Below the pieces are notes generated by a model. The model was not told where the DNA came from, searched no databases, and worked only from the letters and a program-made list of their open reading frames with translations. 64,000 bases of DNA from assembly GCF_947623445.1 (NCBI RefSeq), contig NC_135247.1:6326501-6390500 (forward strand), read 5' to 3'. Below, piece by piece: positions 36,815 to 48,160 of the stretch (position 1 is the first letter of the stretch; every line of letters starts with the position of its first letter). The position numbers and the translations under genes are program-made. The DNA comes from Clavelina lepadiformis. Taxonomy: Eukaryota > Chordata > Ascidiacea > Aplousobranchia > Clavelinidae.

Positions 36815-37886
36815 CTAGAATACAAGTGCAAAACCAGATGACGTCACAATTTGAGTAGCTGGAGTCTAGTATACAAACTTACAAAGGCATCCTGTGGTTG
36901 TGCACCTGTATACTAGACCCAGGTCTTTTATCCATTTGATCAACTGTGGACACAATTTTTACGCATTTTGGGAATTTACATCATCTAATGAACGAAGTGA
37001 TTATTTCACCGTATGTAGGTCACCCAACCTGTTGGTACAGAAAGGTGGTTAGGTTGGAAGAGTGGCTTCATGCAAGAAATTGATTTTAGCTATATAAGGT
37101 TTCATTGGAGTTAGATTTAGATTAAAAGATAGATTTAGGTTACTATGTTTGAACATGTAAGTTAGGTTAACAAGAAAAGGTGAAAAATAGCTTCAAACTC
37201 AAGATATTTTTCCGATGAAATAGTGGCAGCCTTTATTGAAGGTTTTATAGCAATCAGGATGTACAGGGACTTGCTAGAACATCATAACCTGCACTTGACA
37301 GCCTGTGATAGCACATTTGAAGTGCAATTACAAACCTTTTGCGCACTCAAGATATTGTCAAACAAGGCCGAAAAGTGCAGTCGGGAGGTCTAATACAAGC
37401 AACTGTTTAGAATTCTTGCAGTTAATCTGTGCATTTCTTCAGTCACATATCCTGCACTGTGCAACAAAGGCCTGACTGCCAAGTATGATAGTTTTTGATA
37501 ACAAATTGTGGGTGCAAAGACACAAACTTTGGTGGAACGGCGTGCACTGATAACTCCATCAGAACTTGGTATATAATTTATTAAAATCTGGCATTTAAAA
37601 TACCAACTTTTACTCGTTTGTTTATTATAAATCGGCGTTGGTTTTAAAGGATATGTTGCAATCGATGATCAATTATTTTGATGTATTAATTTAAATTATA
37701 GATAGAATAATTATTATTATAATTATATATCACTATTTATAGGTTTATAAAGTTCTATAGGTTAACATAATTAGCCTATTTCACAGTAAAATCATATGTT
37801 AATCATCATACGTAAATCCTGACTTGTATACTAAAACACCTGCTACTCAAATTGTCACGTCATCTGTATGTTCACTTGCATACTAG
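36815..37886. mobile_element. Putative 1.07-kb element with about 75-bp imperfect inverted ends
   Basis: The left arm (36815-36883) has CTAGAATACAAGTG, GATGACGTCACAATTTGAG and AGTCTAGTATACAA. The right arm (37820-37886) reads as its reverse complement with CTAGTATGCAAGTG, GATGACGTGACAATTTGAG and TTTTAGTATACAA. No target duplication or coding region was found, so the superfamily is unknown. It lies upstream of SIRT2. Confidence 0.6.
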
Positions 37887-40720
37887 ATCCTGGACTTTTT
37901 ACATGCCCATTTTTATACGTAACTGCCTATCCTATGGGCGGCGTGACCTACTTCCAGTGAAATAGTGACTATGTAGCTAATACAGTAATGGTATTGTGGT
38001 GGTTAATACCTTACAGTTGTGGCAGTGGGTACTTCCCTTTACAACACCAGCATTCTTCACACTTTTATACATAGGGCTACAGCTAATCGCCTGAAAGTGT
38101 TGTATAGACTTCTTATGCAAACGCGGGCGTCTTGGGGAGAGATTTATTCAGTTCGGTTTCCTTCGCTTCAATACAAGTTGTATCAACGTTTCTCATTATG
38201 ATGGTAATGTGGGTTTACATGCTGTACCAGATGAGAAGAGCACGGAACTTTTACTAGAGTCTGATTATAATCAGATAATAATTATTATCTGTGAGTCGTG
38301 ACAGGAATATCCCGATCTCCCTCTCCTGTACCCATAAGCTATGCCCGTTATGTGCCTTCCAACTCACTTGTCATTAAGCTACCTGTGCTTTAGGGAGCGT
38401 ATCCTTTGGTTGTATATATAGAGGTGAACGAGAAAATAAAGAAACAAATAAATAATATCTATTCTAAAATTACAAACGAACTGATGGTGAAAGAACTTGA
38501 CTTGTGACCAGGTTGTGATATCTTGTATTGTCTGATTAGCCTATGACAAATAAAAAGCGTTCGTTTGTGTATTACTTGTGTGAAGTATTACACAACAAAC
38601 TCATCTGTCGTAAAGACTGCGTATGCAGGCGGTAATTGTTAGAATATGAGCGAGGACGATTGATGGTTGATAACTTGTTTTACTTTTGCTTCGATGGTAT
38701 GAGATCTCATTTTTCAAATTGCGTGACTATAATGCTGTTAGTTGCTTAAATTCTGTCTATATATAATACAGGTACTAAATTATAAAGTTCCCATTTTGTT
38801 TATTATAACACAAAGGCTTTTGCCTTTGGGCAAATCTTACTGAATGTTACATTGCGCTTGGTAACATGTGAAATCAATCACGTTAAAAGGAAAGATTGTA
38901 AACATTACATCGGTACAGTATATATATGTGACACACAAGTCCAATCGATGAAATGATCTGACGTCATTAAGGAGAATTCAAATCTGGTCAACAACTGAAT
39001 TGCAGATCTCAAAATAAAATTCAGGCATTTCGAAAAACAACTCATGACTCGTGACGTAACCGTCACAAGCCAATCAGACGCAGGAAACACTTGTTCATTT
39101 GTCTGTACAATGACATATAATACCGGTATTATATTATTATGTCATTGGTCTGTATAAAGGTTTATAAATAAGATTTGTTAAGCGTAATTACTATAATTTT
39201 AAAACTATGCTTATTGCTGTGCAGATCGTCATAACTCAGCAAAAGGACAACAAACATTTCTGCAAGCCTTCAAATACTTTTTGCAAAACACACTGCAAAG
39301 TTTGCTCAGGGACATTTCGTCATTTCTTATTGTACGGAGAAAAGAACGTATCAAGATGTATGCAGTACTTACAAAACAAGGTCAAAGCTTGCGCAATGAA
39401 ATCACATATCCATCAGACGACGTTTTTTGACGCAAAACAGCGTTTATCAGCGTAAAAATTAAAATGTTTGATTTGCACGTTAATGTATTTTGTGTAAACC
39501 GACCTGTGCCACATTTTGCAGTGTGACACTAAGGACCAGAGGTGATTGGAGTCATGTTTTTGTGGCGGTTGGCACCATGTCACCACCGTTTAATCTCTTT
39601 GTTTCCGAATTCTTTAGATTCCTTGGAAATTTTGCGTTGACTACATTGTTTTGTATTGTGTTCATTGTTTGTCAAGTCATTCAGTTGTTCATTATTTTGT
39701 TCCTTAAATTACTGGTTCAATACACTTTTATTCTCTTAAGTGTTGGCCGACAGATTTCTGTGAAAGTGCTGCCAAGAAAGACATAGGGCCTACAACCTTA
39801 CAAGAAGTCAAGATGGGTTCGGTTCTGGCTCAAGGATACTGTATCTATTGCCTCGCTTTTCCAGTAAGTCGCTTTCGAATAACTTTAATAAGCCGGACTA
39901 TACACCAACGTACGTTGAATATCCTGAAGTCATATATTCACATTGAATCTAAAATATGCCAACCAACTCGCTTCAAAGAAGCGCGATGTAAGGTTGAGAG
40001 AATAAAATTACAATTAATTATTGAATAAAAACATGAGTTTACATTACGAACTGGAGGTCAAAGTAACCACAAAAGTTACTTTATTAAAAGTATTGGTGCT
40101 CCAGAAAAAATTACTCCACTGCATGTAGAACTATTACTGTTCAAAACTATTCAAGTATGAAGAAGAAAGTAGCACATTTCAAACTAATCAAGTAAAAAGT
40201 AGTTATCGATCAAAAATATGTGGTTGTGAAAGCATAAATTATTACTCGAGCTTGCTAAAAGCAAATGCAGGAAACTGCATAATTTTATGAAGCTAACTAG
40301 CTTCAGGCAGACTTTCATTCTTCATTGTTACGTGAAACAAAAGTTGTAGACTGTATATAAACATTTAGTGCAGATGTGGATGTAGTGTATTGAAGTGCTA
40401 TCTTTATTGTATTGTCTTATGATGTTGTAATGGAATGATTGGTTATTGTTGTTGAACTTGACTGTACCAGTCACTCCAATACAATCTATGATTGTCTGAA
40501 TGTTTATTGTCCTCGAAGTAAATGAGCCTCAAGGTCGTTGTATTGCTTTATCAACCCTAGACTCGACTGTTCAGCTAAAGGCTGATTGTCTTGTGTTGCC
40601 GACAACCAAAGTTGTCCAACTTGACACTGAGCTACTTTAGTTTGTACTCATCAGTAGATTGCACAGGAATGTTGATTGTATAAACTGATTATATTGTTTC
40701 TACTTTATACGATTATAAAT
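37887..40720. other. Intergenic 2.8 kb, no supported gene
   Basis: Contains two adjoining palindromes (38261-38290) and an AATGACATA...TATGTCATT hairpin around 39108-39146. A 98-codon frame on the + strand (39490-39786) is strongly hydrophobic in its second half (LTTLFCIVFIVCQVIQLFII). It could be part of a small membrane protein, but it has no family match I know and no clear splice partners. Confidence 0.35.
38261..38290. repeat. Two overlapping perfect palindromes
   Basis: CTGATTATAATCAG (38261-38274) overlaps AGATAATAATTATTATCT (38273-38290). Both are perfect. The function is unknown. Confidence 0.8.
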
Positions 40721-41155
40721 TGACAGAACATTGGCACATCAACAGCATTTCATTCAACAGTTAATGTTTTAGCATTTTGGCTTAGCTATATTCAATTGTA
40801 TTAAATTGCTGGTTGCTGGTTACTGTAAAAACTGACTAAAAGCATACGCTAACACACTTACACTGGCAAATTAGACGCATGCAAGAAAGGCACAAATATT
40901 ACGTCACAACAATGGTACACGAAGTGATTGTGACTCGTGTTACGCTTTGCTAAAACGACACATAAGTACGAGAATTGTAAATCTTACACAATCTGTATAT
41001 TACCTTTGGTTATTATCATAATATTATCACAATGTCTATGTTTACATCCGGGTTAATTCAGAGTTATATAGAATCGTGTTTGTGACTAGCGTGCGGATTA
41101 TGTTATAGAATACAAATGTAATACAAAACACGACATTTGGCGACGAGGATGGGAT
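40721..41155 (+). repeat. LTR-like repeat with primer-binding-site-like end
   Basis: It shares scattered similarity in the same orientation with 44560-44810: ACATTGGCACANCAACAG near the start, and TTACACAANCTGNATATTAC followed by ATAATATTATCACAA. It ends TTTGGCGACGAGGATGGG (near 41138-41155), which resembles the TGGCGACGAGGA primer-binding region of Ty3/gypsy elements. It may be a solo or truncated gypsy LTR. Confidence 0.45.
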
Positions 41156-41754
41156 GCAAATGAAAATTGTATCTTCGAACTAAAACAGTGACCACTTTCT
41201 ACTTTGGCATTTGGTAATGTATACTCAAAGACTGGAAACTAGTTTAGTAAACGTAAAAGTACCCATGAACAACACCACTTAAGTAAGAAGCCAAAATAAA
41301 AGAACTCTACTTAAGTAGACTGCTTTAAGTAAAACTGTTTCGCGACTGACCACCATTGCCATTAAGTGGTTTTAGATAGCTTTTCTACTAGGTTAGTTTT
41401 AGACTACGAACCGAAAAATAGTTTTAGCAGTTCCCGAACATAAGCGGCACAAGCAAAATTCGGGAAACTATATCAGCACTCAAATCATGAATATAATACA
41501 CTTGATCTCCTATAACTATAATATTTTGTTGTATTGATGGCATTCGCATGAGTTTCCATTGTCACAAGATTTTTATCAATTTTGCAAACCACAAATATTT
41601 GCAAAATGACAAGTTATAGCAGTATATTTATTTACTTTCCGAGAATCATGTTATTTTAATGGTAAATACCTACGGAATAAAACAGCCTAACTTTTTGAAA
41701 ATAGCAGCCTAAAAAAAGTATAAACGAAGAGAAGTAACTATGCTCATTGTATTT

Positions 41755-44486
41755 TCACTGAGAGAGTAAACTTCCATTGTACCCAAAAAGTTCAAAGTCA
41801 CTGCGATATGTTTCATAAAGTTTTTCGATCAAAGACGATTCCAGATGCTTGTATGTTTTCAATATTTTCTCCAAACTAGTTGAGCTTGATCCACTTTTTC
41901 CATATCCAGTAGGGAAAGAAATTCTTTTCGGAGCATTTATAAGTTTCATTACGTACCTAAAATTGTAATCGTAAATTGACGAAACTAGCCAAGAACTAAA
42001 TTTTGTATTAGTAATTTATGCTTGTAATAAAAACGCATAAAATTACTAATAGGTTAGAAGTTAGAAGTAATATTTCGCTTGCAATACAATATGATGAATA
42101 AAAAGTTACTTATAACTGTTGATCGTAAGCTATTAGGCCGGTTTGAGATCAGCCAGCTTACTTAGGTATAAACCTAGGTTTTCACATAATTGCATAACTA
42201 TGCAGATAAGCTGTACTCTTATACTCAACAAGTTTGTCGTATAGTTAGTTGTAAAAATATACTTCTGACGTATTTCTTTGCGTAAATACAGATAATCTAA
42301 AATTTCCTATTGATACTAGCTAACTGACTACGCCCTATGGACCATATGCCATTACTGCACCAGCTCGAAAATGACGAGCTTACATCGAGTGAGCAATTAG
42401 GACTGCTATATAATTTCTCATCAGTCTAAATAATATTTAAATTGGTTACTAGTACAAAGCAGTACCTTGCATCTTCGTCTATCGTTTCGAGGTGAGAGAT
42501 TACGTCATATTTTAATGCACAGGGTTGACATATGCTGTTATAAGTAGTCCAGTGATTATTTACTGTTCCTGTGTTAATGCTATTTGTGCCTTGGGTAAGA
42601 TAGTTGATAAATTCTTCAAAAGTCGCTAATGCAGGTTGCTTGATAGCTGAATAAAAAATATTATCTTGAAAAGCTCAAACATGGCTCACCCTAAACCTGT
42701 ATAACTGAACGTCTTAATCATTTAAGCTTAGCCTACACAGTGTACCGTAAATTTACATCTAACCAGTTGGTGATTGGTAATTGTTGTGAATTTTTTCCGA
42801 AGTTGTATGATATTGGGGTCGACTTCCGTCTGAATGAGGTCCAAGTTTATCGTTGTAAGAAGATAGCAAGCGATCATATGGATCCCTGACCACAATCATC
42901 TTCAAGTGATGATCCGTGTTCTTAGGAAATCCAACGGTATCTGTTCGATATTGTTTAGCTACAATCCCATGAATGTGGTCATGATGAAACTACAAGTGAA
43001 AATAAGGCATAGTGTAAATTATATGTTTAGGTGTTTTGCGTCTATCAACAATGAAATTAGATTTTAACGCTATGCTGTTATATACTTTACTGTGTTATAG
43101 TTTGATGCAGGTTTCTATCTGCTAACAAGTTCATAGTATATTTTTTCATAATGTAGTAAAACCTTTGCCAGCTCTTCATACGACGACACGTAATTATTTA
43201 GCAACAGTATTACTTTCTTCCAATTTGTGCAGCCTGCTTTGGGAACGAAGCAATATGTAAGATTGTATGGCCGCGATAAAACAAACCTCACTCTTTTTTC
43301 AGTTTTGTCAGGCAAACCTGAATTATAACGAAAAGTTTTTTCATAGGTGCATTCTGTATTCGTATTTATACTATCATGAAAAACTTTTTATCAGTAGACA
43401 TTGCCTATAGTGCCACATGAAGTGTCACTGTCTATGAAAATGTGTCAGTGCTAACAAATGTCATTATAGGTAAATCCAAACAAAATGTACCCCAGACGAC
43501 CCTACGAATTCCTACAAGGCGATTTTTATTGAATTAGCTACTCCAGTGCCATACAAAATTATAAAATATTATCAGAATGTAAGCGACTGCATATGAGAGC
43601 TAATGCGTGCAAACAAACAAACCAGTGATAACTTACCATACACAAGAACTTGTTTATTTTAATCAACACTACATGCAGTACAGTTACTACAGTAGGCTTC
43701 ATATGTTTCTGCGCAGCCAATCAATTTTTCGGAAAAAACAAAAATCGTTGTTTGGTTTAGTTTTGTAAACTTTTTTTTCAGCCAATTTTGTCTTATGAGT
43801 GTTCTTATATAGAAACATTTTAAGCTCAAGGGACAACAATGTGATGTCCTTACGATTTTAGTGCTCTTATTTGTTGGTTAGTTATAGCCTCCACGAAATG
43901 TCACTGCAGCCGCATGCACTATAGGCGATTTGCCTTGTTTATTAACTGGTTGTTGTATTTAGTTTTGACTGTGATGTAAGTAGGGTAATGCATAGGGTCC
44001 AGTTGTTTTGTTTTAGCCTAGTTTACAGGAAAAGTGAAATGTCTGTTCCATACCTAACTCCTCGCATTTTTCTTTTAAAAGCTTTCTTCTCTCTTTCATC
44101 CGTCTTTCCATTCTGAGCATGAACTCGTCTTCATGTTCCTGTGTTAAACTTTCAGTTTTTGATGATGATTCATCTTTTTGTATCAATTTTTCCTTTTGTT
44201 CTTGTTCAGCTTTAAACTGAAAATTTTGAGGCAAAGGAAAAATCTGACGCTCTGGAAATCTTGCAACTGATAACACATGCTCTATTTTCAGCCTTTCAAC
44301 ACTTTGCTCTAAAACCAGTTTGTAAAAGACTAAACCACTCCCAAGTACTAGCGCACAGATTACGAAAATCGCAATCAATCGTTTGGGCGTGAAAAATTTT
44401 GCAACACGCATACCGCACATCCTCATAAACGAAATGTGCGTTTTTATCATAATGTTATTCAGAGTTTTGCATTGTTTAACATACAT
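41755..44486 (-). CDS. Carbohydrate sulfotransferase, HNK-1 sulfotransferase family (CHST8-14-like)
   Basis: Golgi type II membrane enzyme that moves sulfate from PAPS to a glycan, such as chondroitin, dermatan or GalNAc residues; the acceptor is unknown. Five minus-strand exons: 44054-44486, 43127-43317, 42764-42989, 42466-42646, 41755-41956. They total 1233 nt, 410 aa, in phase. Seen in order: short cytoplasmic tail, one membrane span (LIAIFVICALVLGSGLVF), and a charged stem with a coiled-coil-like Glu/Lys-rich stretch. Then come the 5'-phosphosulfate loop CFVPKAGCTNWKKV, the 3'-phosphate motif VVRDPYDRLLSSYNDK, the family signature HWTTYNSICQPCALKYDVI with HLETIDEDA, and a C-terminal region ending LFGYNGSLLSQ. 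The start at 44486 is the first ATG; ATGs a few residues downstream are alternatives. The donor at 43127 could instead lie earlier in exon 2. Confidence 0.87.
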
Positions 44487-44559
44487 CTACAGATAAAATG
44501 ATACAACGGACATTATTGCAGTTGAATGGTGCGAATAAATCAATAGTATTTCCGGTATG

Positions 44560-44810
44560 GATCTAGATAAAACATTGGCACAGCAACAGAATAAAGCTGC
44601 CACTGCAGGAATTATATTACAGCTATCTTTTTAGCACACAAAATAAGAATGAATAACTCATAATGCTCACACAATAAGCAGGAAGTAATCGTTTACCACA
44701 CAGTGTTATGCTTCGCTGATTCGATATTCAAAGACGAGAATTCCATATGTTACACAACCTGCATATTACTTTTGACTATTATTATAATATTATCACAAGT
44801 TACTTAGTAT
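44560..44810 (+). repeat. LTR-like repeat, second copy
   Basis: Diverged, same-orientation partner of the repeat at 40721-41050; the two flank the sulfotransferase gene. It runs directly into degenerate gypsy pol sequence at about 44890, consistent with a gypsy LTR followed by an internally deleted body. Confidence 0.45.
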
Positions 44811-44898
44811 ATAGGTTACAGTTTGCTGCACATTCTATAGGCGTACAGTTGATTATCGTGGTGTCGTTATAGTGGTGCGAAACCGAGAAAATCGTCTT

Positions 44899-46075
44899 TT
44901 AGGAGTCGACTACTCGCAAACTGTCAATCGCTTCACTTTGCTCGATGCTTACACGCTTCGAGGACATTGTCAACAAGGTTGGAAAGGACAAATACTATAG
45001 CTCACTCCATCTACGGTCGGCCTACCACCAGGTACCGATTCGAGCGGAGGAACGCCCATTCACTACGTTTGAAGCTTTGGGCCGCCTGTATCAATACAAA
45101 AGATTTCTTTTTGGTGTTACAAACGGTGTGGCCGCTTTTCAAAGAATGATTAATGATTTTATTCCACGCCATAAGCTAAAAAAGGCGTTTGCATATTTTG
45201 ACGACGTAACAGTTACTAACGCGACGATTGAAGAACACGACCAAAATTTAGAGCTTTACTAAATGCCGAGAAGCTTACAGGATTAACTTTCAACAAAGAT
45301 AAGTCGAAACTGCGTCAGCAAACCATAAACCTGCTTCGGTAACAGATATCCCACAATCAAGTGAGGCCGGACCCCGAAAGACTCCGCCCGCTACTTGACA
45401 TGCCTCCACCGAAATCTCCTCGAGAACTTAAAAGAATGTGTGGCATGTTTGCAGACTACTCCAAATGGATCGAGAATTTTTCCGCAAAAGCTGGCCCCCT
45501 TTTTAAAGCTACCGATTTCCCTTTAAACGCTAAGGCGTCAATTGCTTTTGCAGAGTTAAAACAAGAAATTGTTAAAGCTATATTCCCAGTAGTATCTTCA
45601 AAGATCTGCCGTTCGAGGTTGAGTGCGATGCATCCGACTATGCTGTTGCAGCCACTTTGTCACGAGGAGGGCGCCCCCGAAAGAGCCAATCAAACAATTT
45701 TGAGAACCATAAAACTGCTTTTATCCTCCTACAAAATCTCAGAAAAACATTGGGAACGTGTTCTTCCTCAAGCCCTACACGGAATTAGGTCGTTGTTGTG
45801 TACGGCCACTAACGAAACTCCACATGAAAGAATGTTTTCTTTTCCAAGACCGACAACTCTTGGATGCTAAATGCATACGTGGTTACTAAATCAAGGAACC
45901 GTACTGCTACGTCGATTTGTGCGAAACGAAGACGATCCAGTCTGCGATCCGGTTGAATTAATGATGGTGAACCCCACTTTCACTCGAGTTAAATATCCAA
46001 ATGGAAAGGAAAGTACGATATCAATTATCAACTTCCGACCTTGCACCTTACCCACAAGTAAACCCAGCTAACGAT
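44899..46075 (+). pseudogene. Degenerate Ty3/gypsy pol (RT joined to integrase end)
   Basis: Retrotransposon polyprotein remnant on the + strand. About 44910 reads VDYSQTVNRFTLLDAY. After a frame change, 44945-45262 carries reverse transcriptase with SAYHQVPI, FGVTNGVAAFQR and the catalytic YFDD box (in AFAYFDDV). 45361-45870 continues with the thumb/RNase H linker (PPPKSPRELKRMCGMF); an RNase H start (FEVECDASDYAVAA) is readable in another frame near 45610. The sequence then jumps to an integrase C-terminal part (ERANQTILRTIKLL, HGIRSL). 45871-46071 resembles the post-integrase tail. Protease, most of RNase H and the integrase core are missing, so it is not functional. Confidence 0.85.
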
Positions 46076-46366
46076 AAAATTGAGCAAGCCGCAACGTCGG
46101 ACGTCACATCCATTTCATCACCATTATGTCAACCAAGAATACGTTTGTCTATACTCTACATAGGCACTAGTGACAATGCGGCAAAGAGAGACCGATATTC
46201 AAAACGGTGGACACCAGCAAACGTCTTCCGTAGAGGCTGATTCACAAACCCTGAACATCAGGCGCTCCACGAGAGAGGGAGAAGACCTTCACAAAGATAT
46301 GGCGACGGGACTTTGTAGTTATCGACATTGAAATTACTTTTTATTATTATTACTCAATATTTATTT

Positions 46367-46660
46367 AACCGGGGGAGAATATGGTGACATTCCTTTTCTG
46401 CTTTGCACATATTCATGCCGCCTTAATTGGTTCGTATGTTGGTTTCATCTGAAGGACGTCATTCAGTTATAAGCATAGTGTGGGCGGGTCGGTAGCTCAA
46501 TACTAAGAATCTACCTATTTAAGAGTTATATAGTTTACAGTCACGTACGTAGGCCTAACTTATTATATTTTATTTTACGACTTGCAATTCTCTTTTTAAT
46601 AAAGCCTTAGTTACTTTGATTTCACATTCGAGTTTCGAGGTCTCGACAACTACACATCTG
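46367..46660 (+). repeat. Putative polypurine tract and 3' LTR of the gypsy remnant
   Basis: ACCGGGGGAGAAT near 46367-46380 looks like a gypsy polypurine tract. From about 46382 (TGGTGACATTCC) the sequence contains an AATAAA (about 46600) and ends near GACAACTACACA. No matching 5' LTR is present in the window, so the boundaries are approximate. Confidence 0.5.
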
Positions 46661-47103
46661 ATATCTAACTTTCCCAGAGTTTAGGGGGATAGTTTAGGCA
46701 ATACGTCGCTCCAATCGCTCCACCCCCAGATTCTAGATTCACCGCTGATATAATAGTATGTGAGCTATGTTAGTTTTTCAACTGTGTGAAACCAAACGCT
46801 TACGACTTGCATTTAATACAATTTATTAATTCACTACGTAACAAAATTTTAAAAAAAGTTTGTTTGGCTACATTTTTAAGTGTGTCTGTATGATTTTTAA
46901 GCGCTGATTCCAAAAATGCTATCAGTTTTTTTTTCTATCATCGATCGTTATCAAGATACAATGAATTTCGTTTTTTTGTTAACTGTAGGTTTTTTATGCG
47001 GTTAAGATTGCTATGATCTGTGTCTATCAGCATTATCATGTTGTAAATAAGCATCCTATTTACTTGAGGAAGTGAATGGGCATGTGGGAGTGATGACTTT
47101 AAG
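46661..47103. other. Spacer between two transposon remnants
   Basis: AT-rich, poly-T-rich sequence with no gene recognised. Confidence 0.35.
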
Positions 47104-48160
47104 AGTACTGCCAACAGAAATAGGCACTTGGAGTTTTCTGCCTACTTTGATGTTATTGAAGACCTTTGCTATTGCAAAGGTGTGGAAGGACTGTTTAGTG
47201 TTGTTGGAATAGATCATGATCCTACTCAGTGGCGGCTTTTCAATGACAGTTCTATCACAAGTCTTAAAGCAATGTTACTTCATAATGGCTACATATATCC
47301 ATCAATTCCATTTGCTTATTCATTACAGATGAAAGAAGAGTACAAAACGTCAAGCAACTGTTCATTAAAATCAGTTAGCTCAGTTTAAATGGTATGTTGG
47401 TGGTGACTTCAAAAAATTAAAAATGTTGGAATTTTTGCTTGGTCTGCAGAGTGGTTACACAAAATACTCTTGCTTTTTGTGCTTGTGGAATACTAAAGCT
47501 GACTGTGAGCACAATGAGAAAATTCATTGGCCGACAGGGGAAAAACTAACCCCAGGAATGTACAACGTTATTAGGGAGCCTTTTGTAAGCTGGAAAAAAG
47601 TTTTACTACCACCACTTCATATCGAATTAGGTCTGGTAAATCAGTTTGTCAAAGCTTTGGATTTTCAGGGACAATTTTTCAAGAAATCCGTTCAATGTTT
47701 CCCAGACTATCAGTTACCAAAATAAAAGGAGGAGTATTTGTTGATCCCCAGATAAACACAATGTTAGAGTGTAAAAGCTTGGAAGAAAAAATGAATAAAA
47801 CAGGAAAAGAAGCGTGGCAAGCATTTCGAGGAGTGGTTGATGGATGTTTGGGAAATAAAAGGGAGCGAAATTACAAAGAGTTTGTGGAAAAACTTATGAA
47901 AAGTTACCAGAACATGGGTTGTGACATGTCTGTCAAACTTCATTTTTTATGTTTCCATCTGGATTTTTTTCAAGAAAATCTTGGTGACTTCAGTGAGGAG
48001 CATGGTGAGAGACTGTAGAGCCTACCAGGTATTGAGCCAATGGAAAAACTATATAAAGATTGCTGGGACAGTGCATTGATGGGAGACTATATTTGGTCTT
48101 TGGTTAGGCAAGACAGGAGTGGTCATAAAAGAAAGGCTCACTCAAAAGTACATTTTTGAA
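47104..48160 (+). pseudogene. Degenerate transposon-like coding remnant of a widespread invertebrate family
   Basis: Consecutive frames 47128-47388, 47423-47725 and 47695-48018, and a last piece to about 48160, read as one interrupted protein on the + strand. Recognisable stretches are VVGIDHDPTQWRLFNDSS, SLKAMLLHNG, LGLQSGYTKYSCFLCLW, LPPLHIELGLVNQFVKALD, IKGGVFVDPQI and VKLHFLCFHLDFF. Similar proteins are common as uncharacterised multi-copy ORFs in arthropod and cnidarian genomes, so a transposon origin is inferred. I cannot name the superfamily from memory. At least three frame breaks or stops make it non-functional. Confidence 0.7.

Noticed and set aside
39490-39786. Hydrophobic 98-codon frame as a membrane protein gene
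   Set aside because: No family match, no supported splice partners and AT-rich DNA that readily encodes Phe/Leu/Ile.
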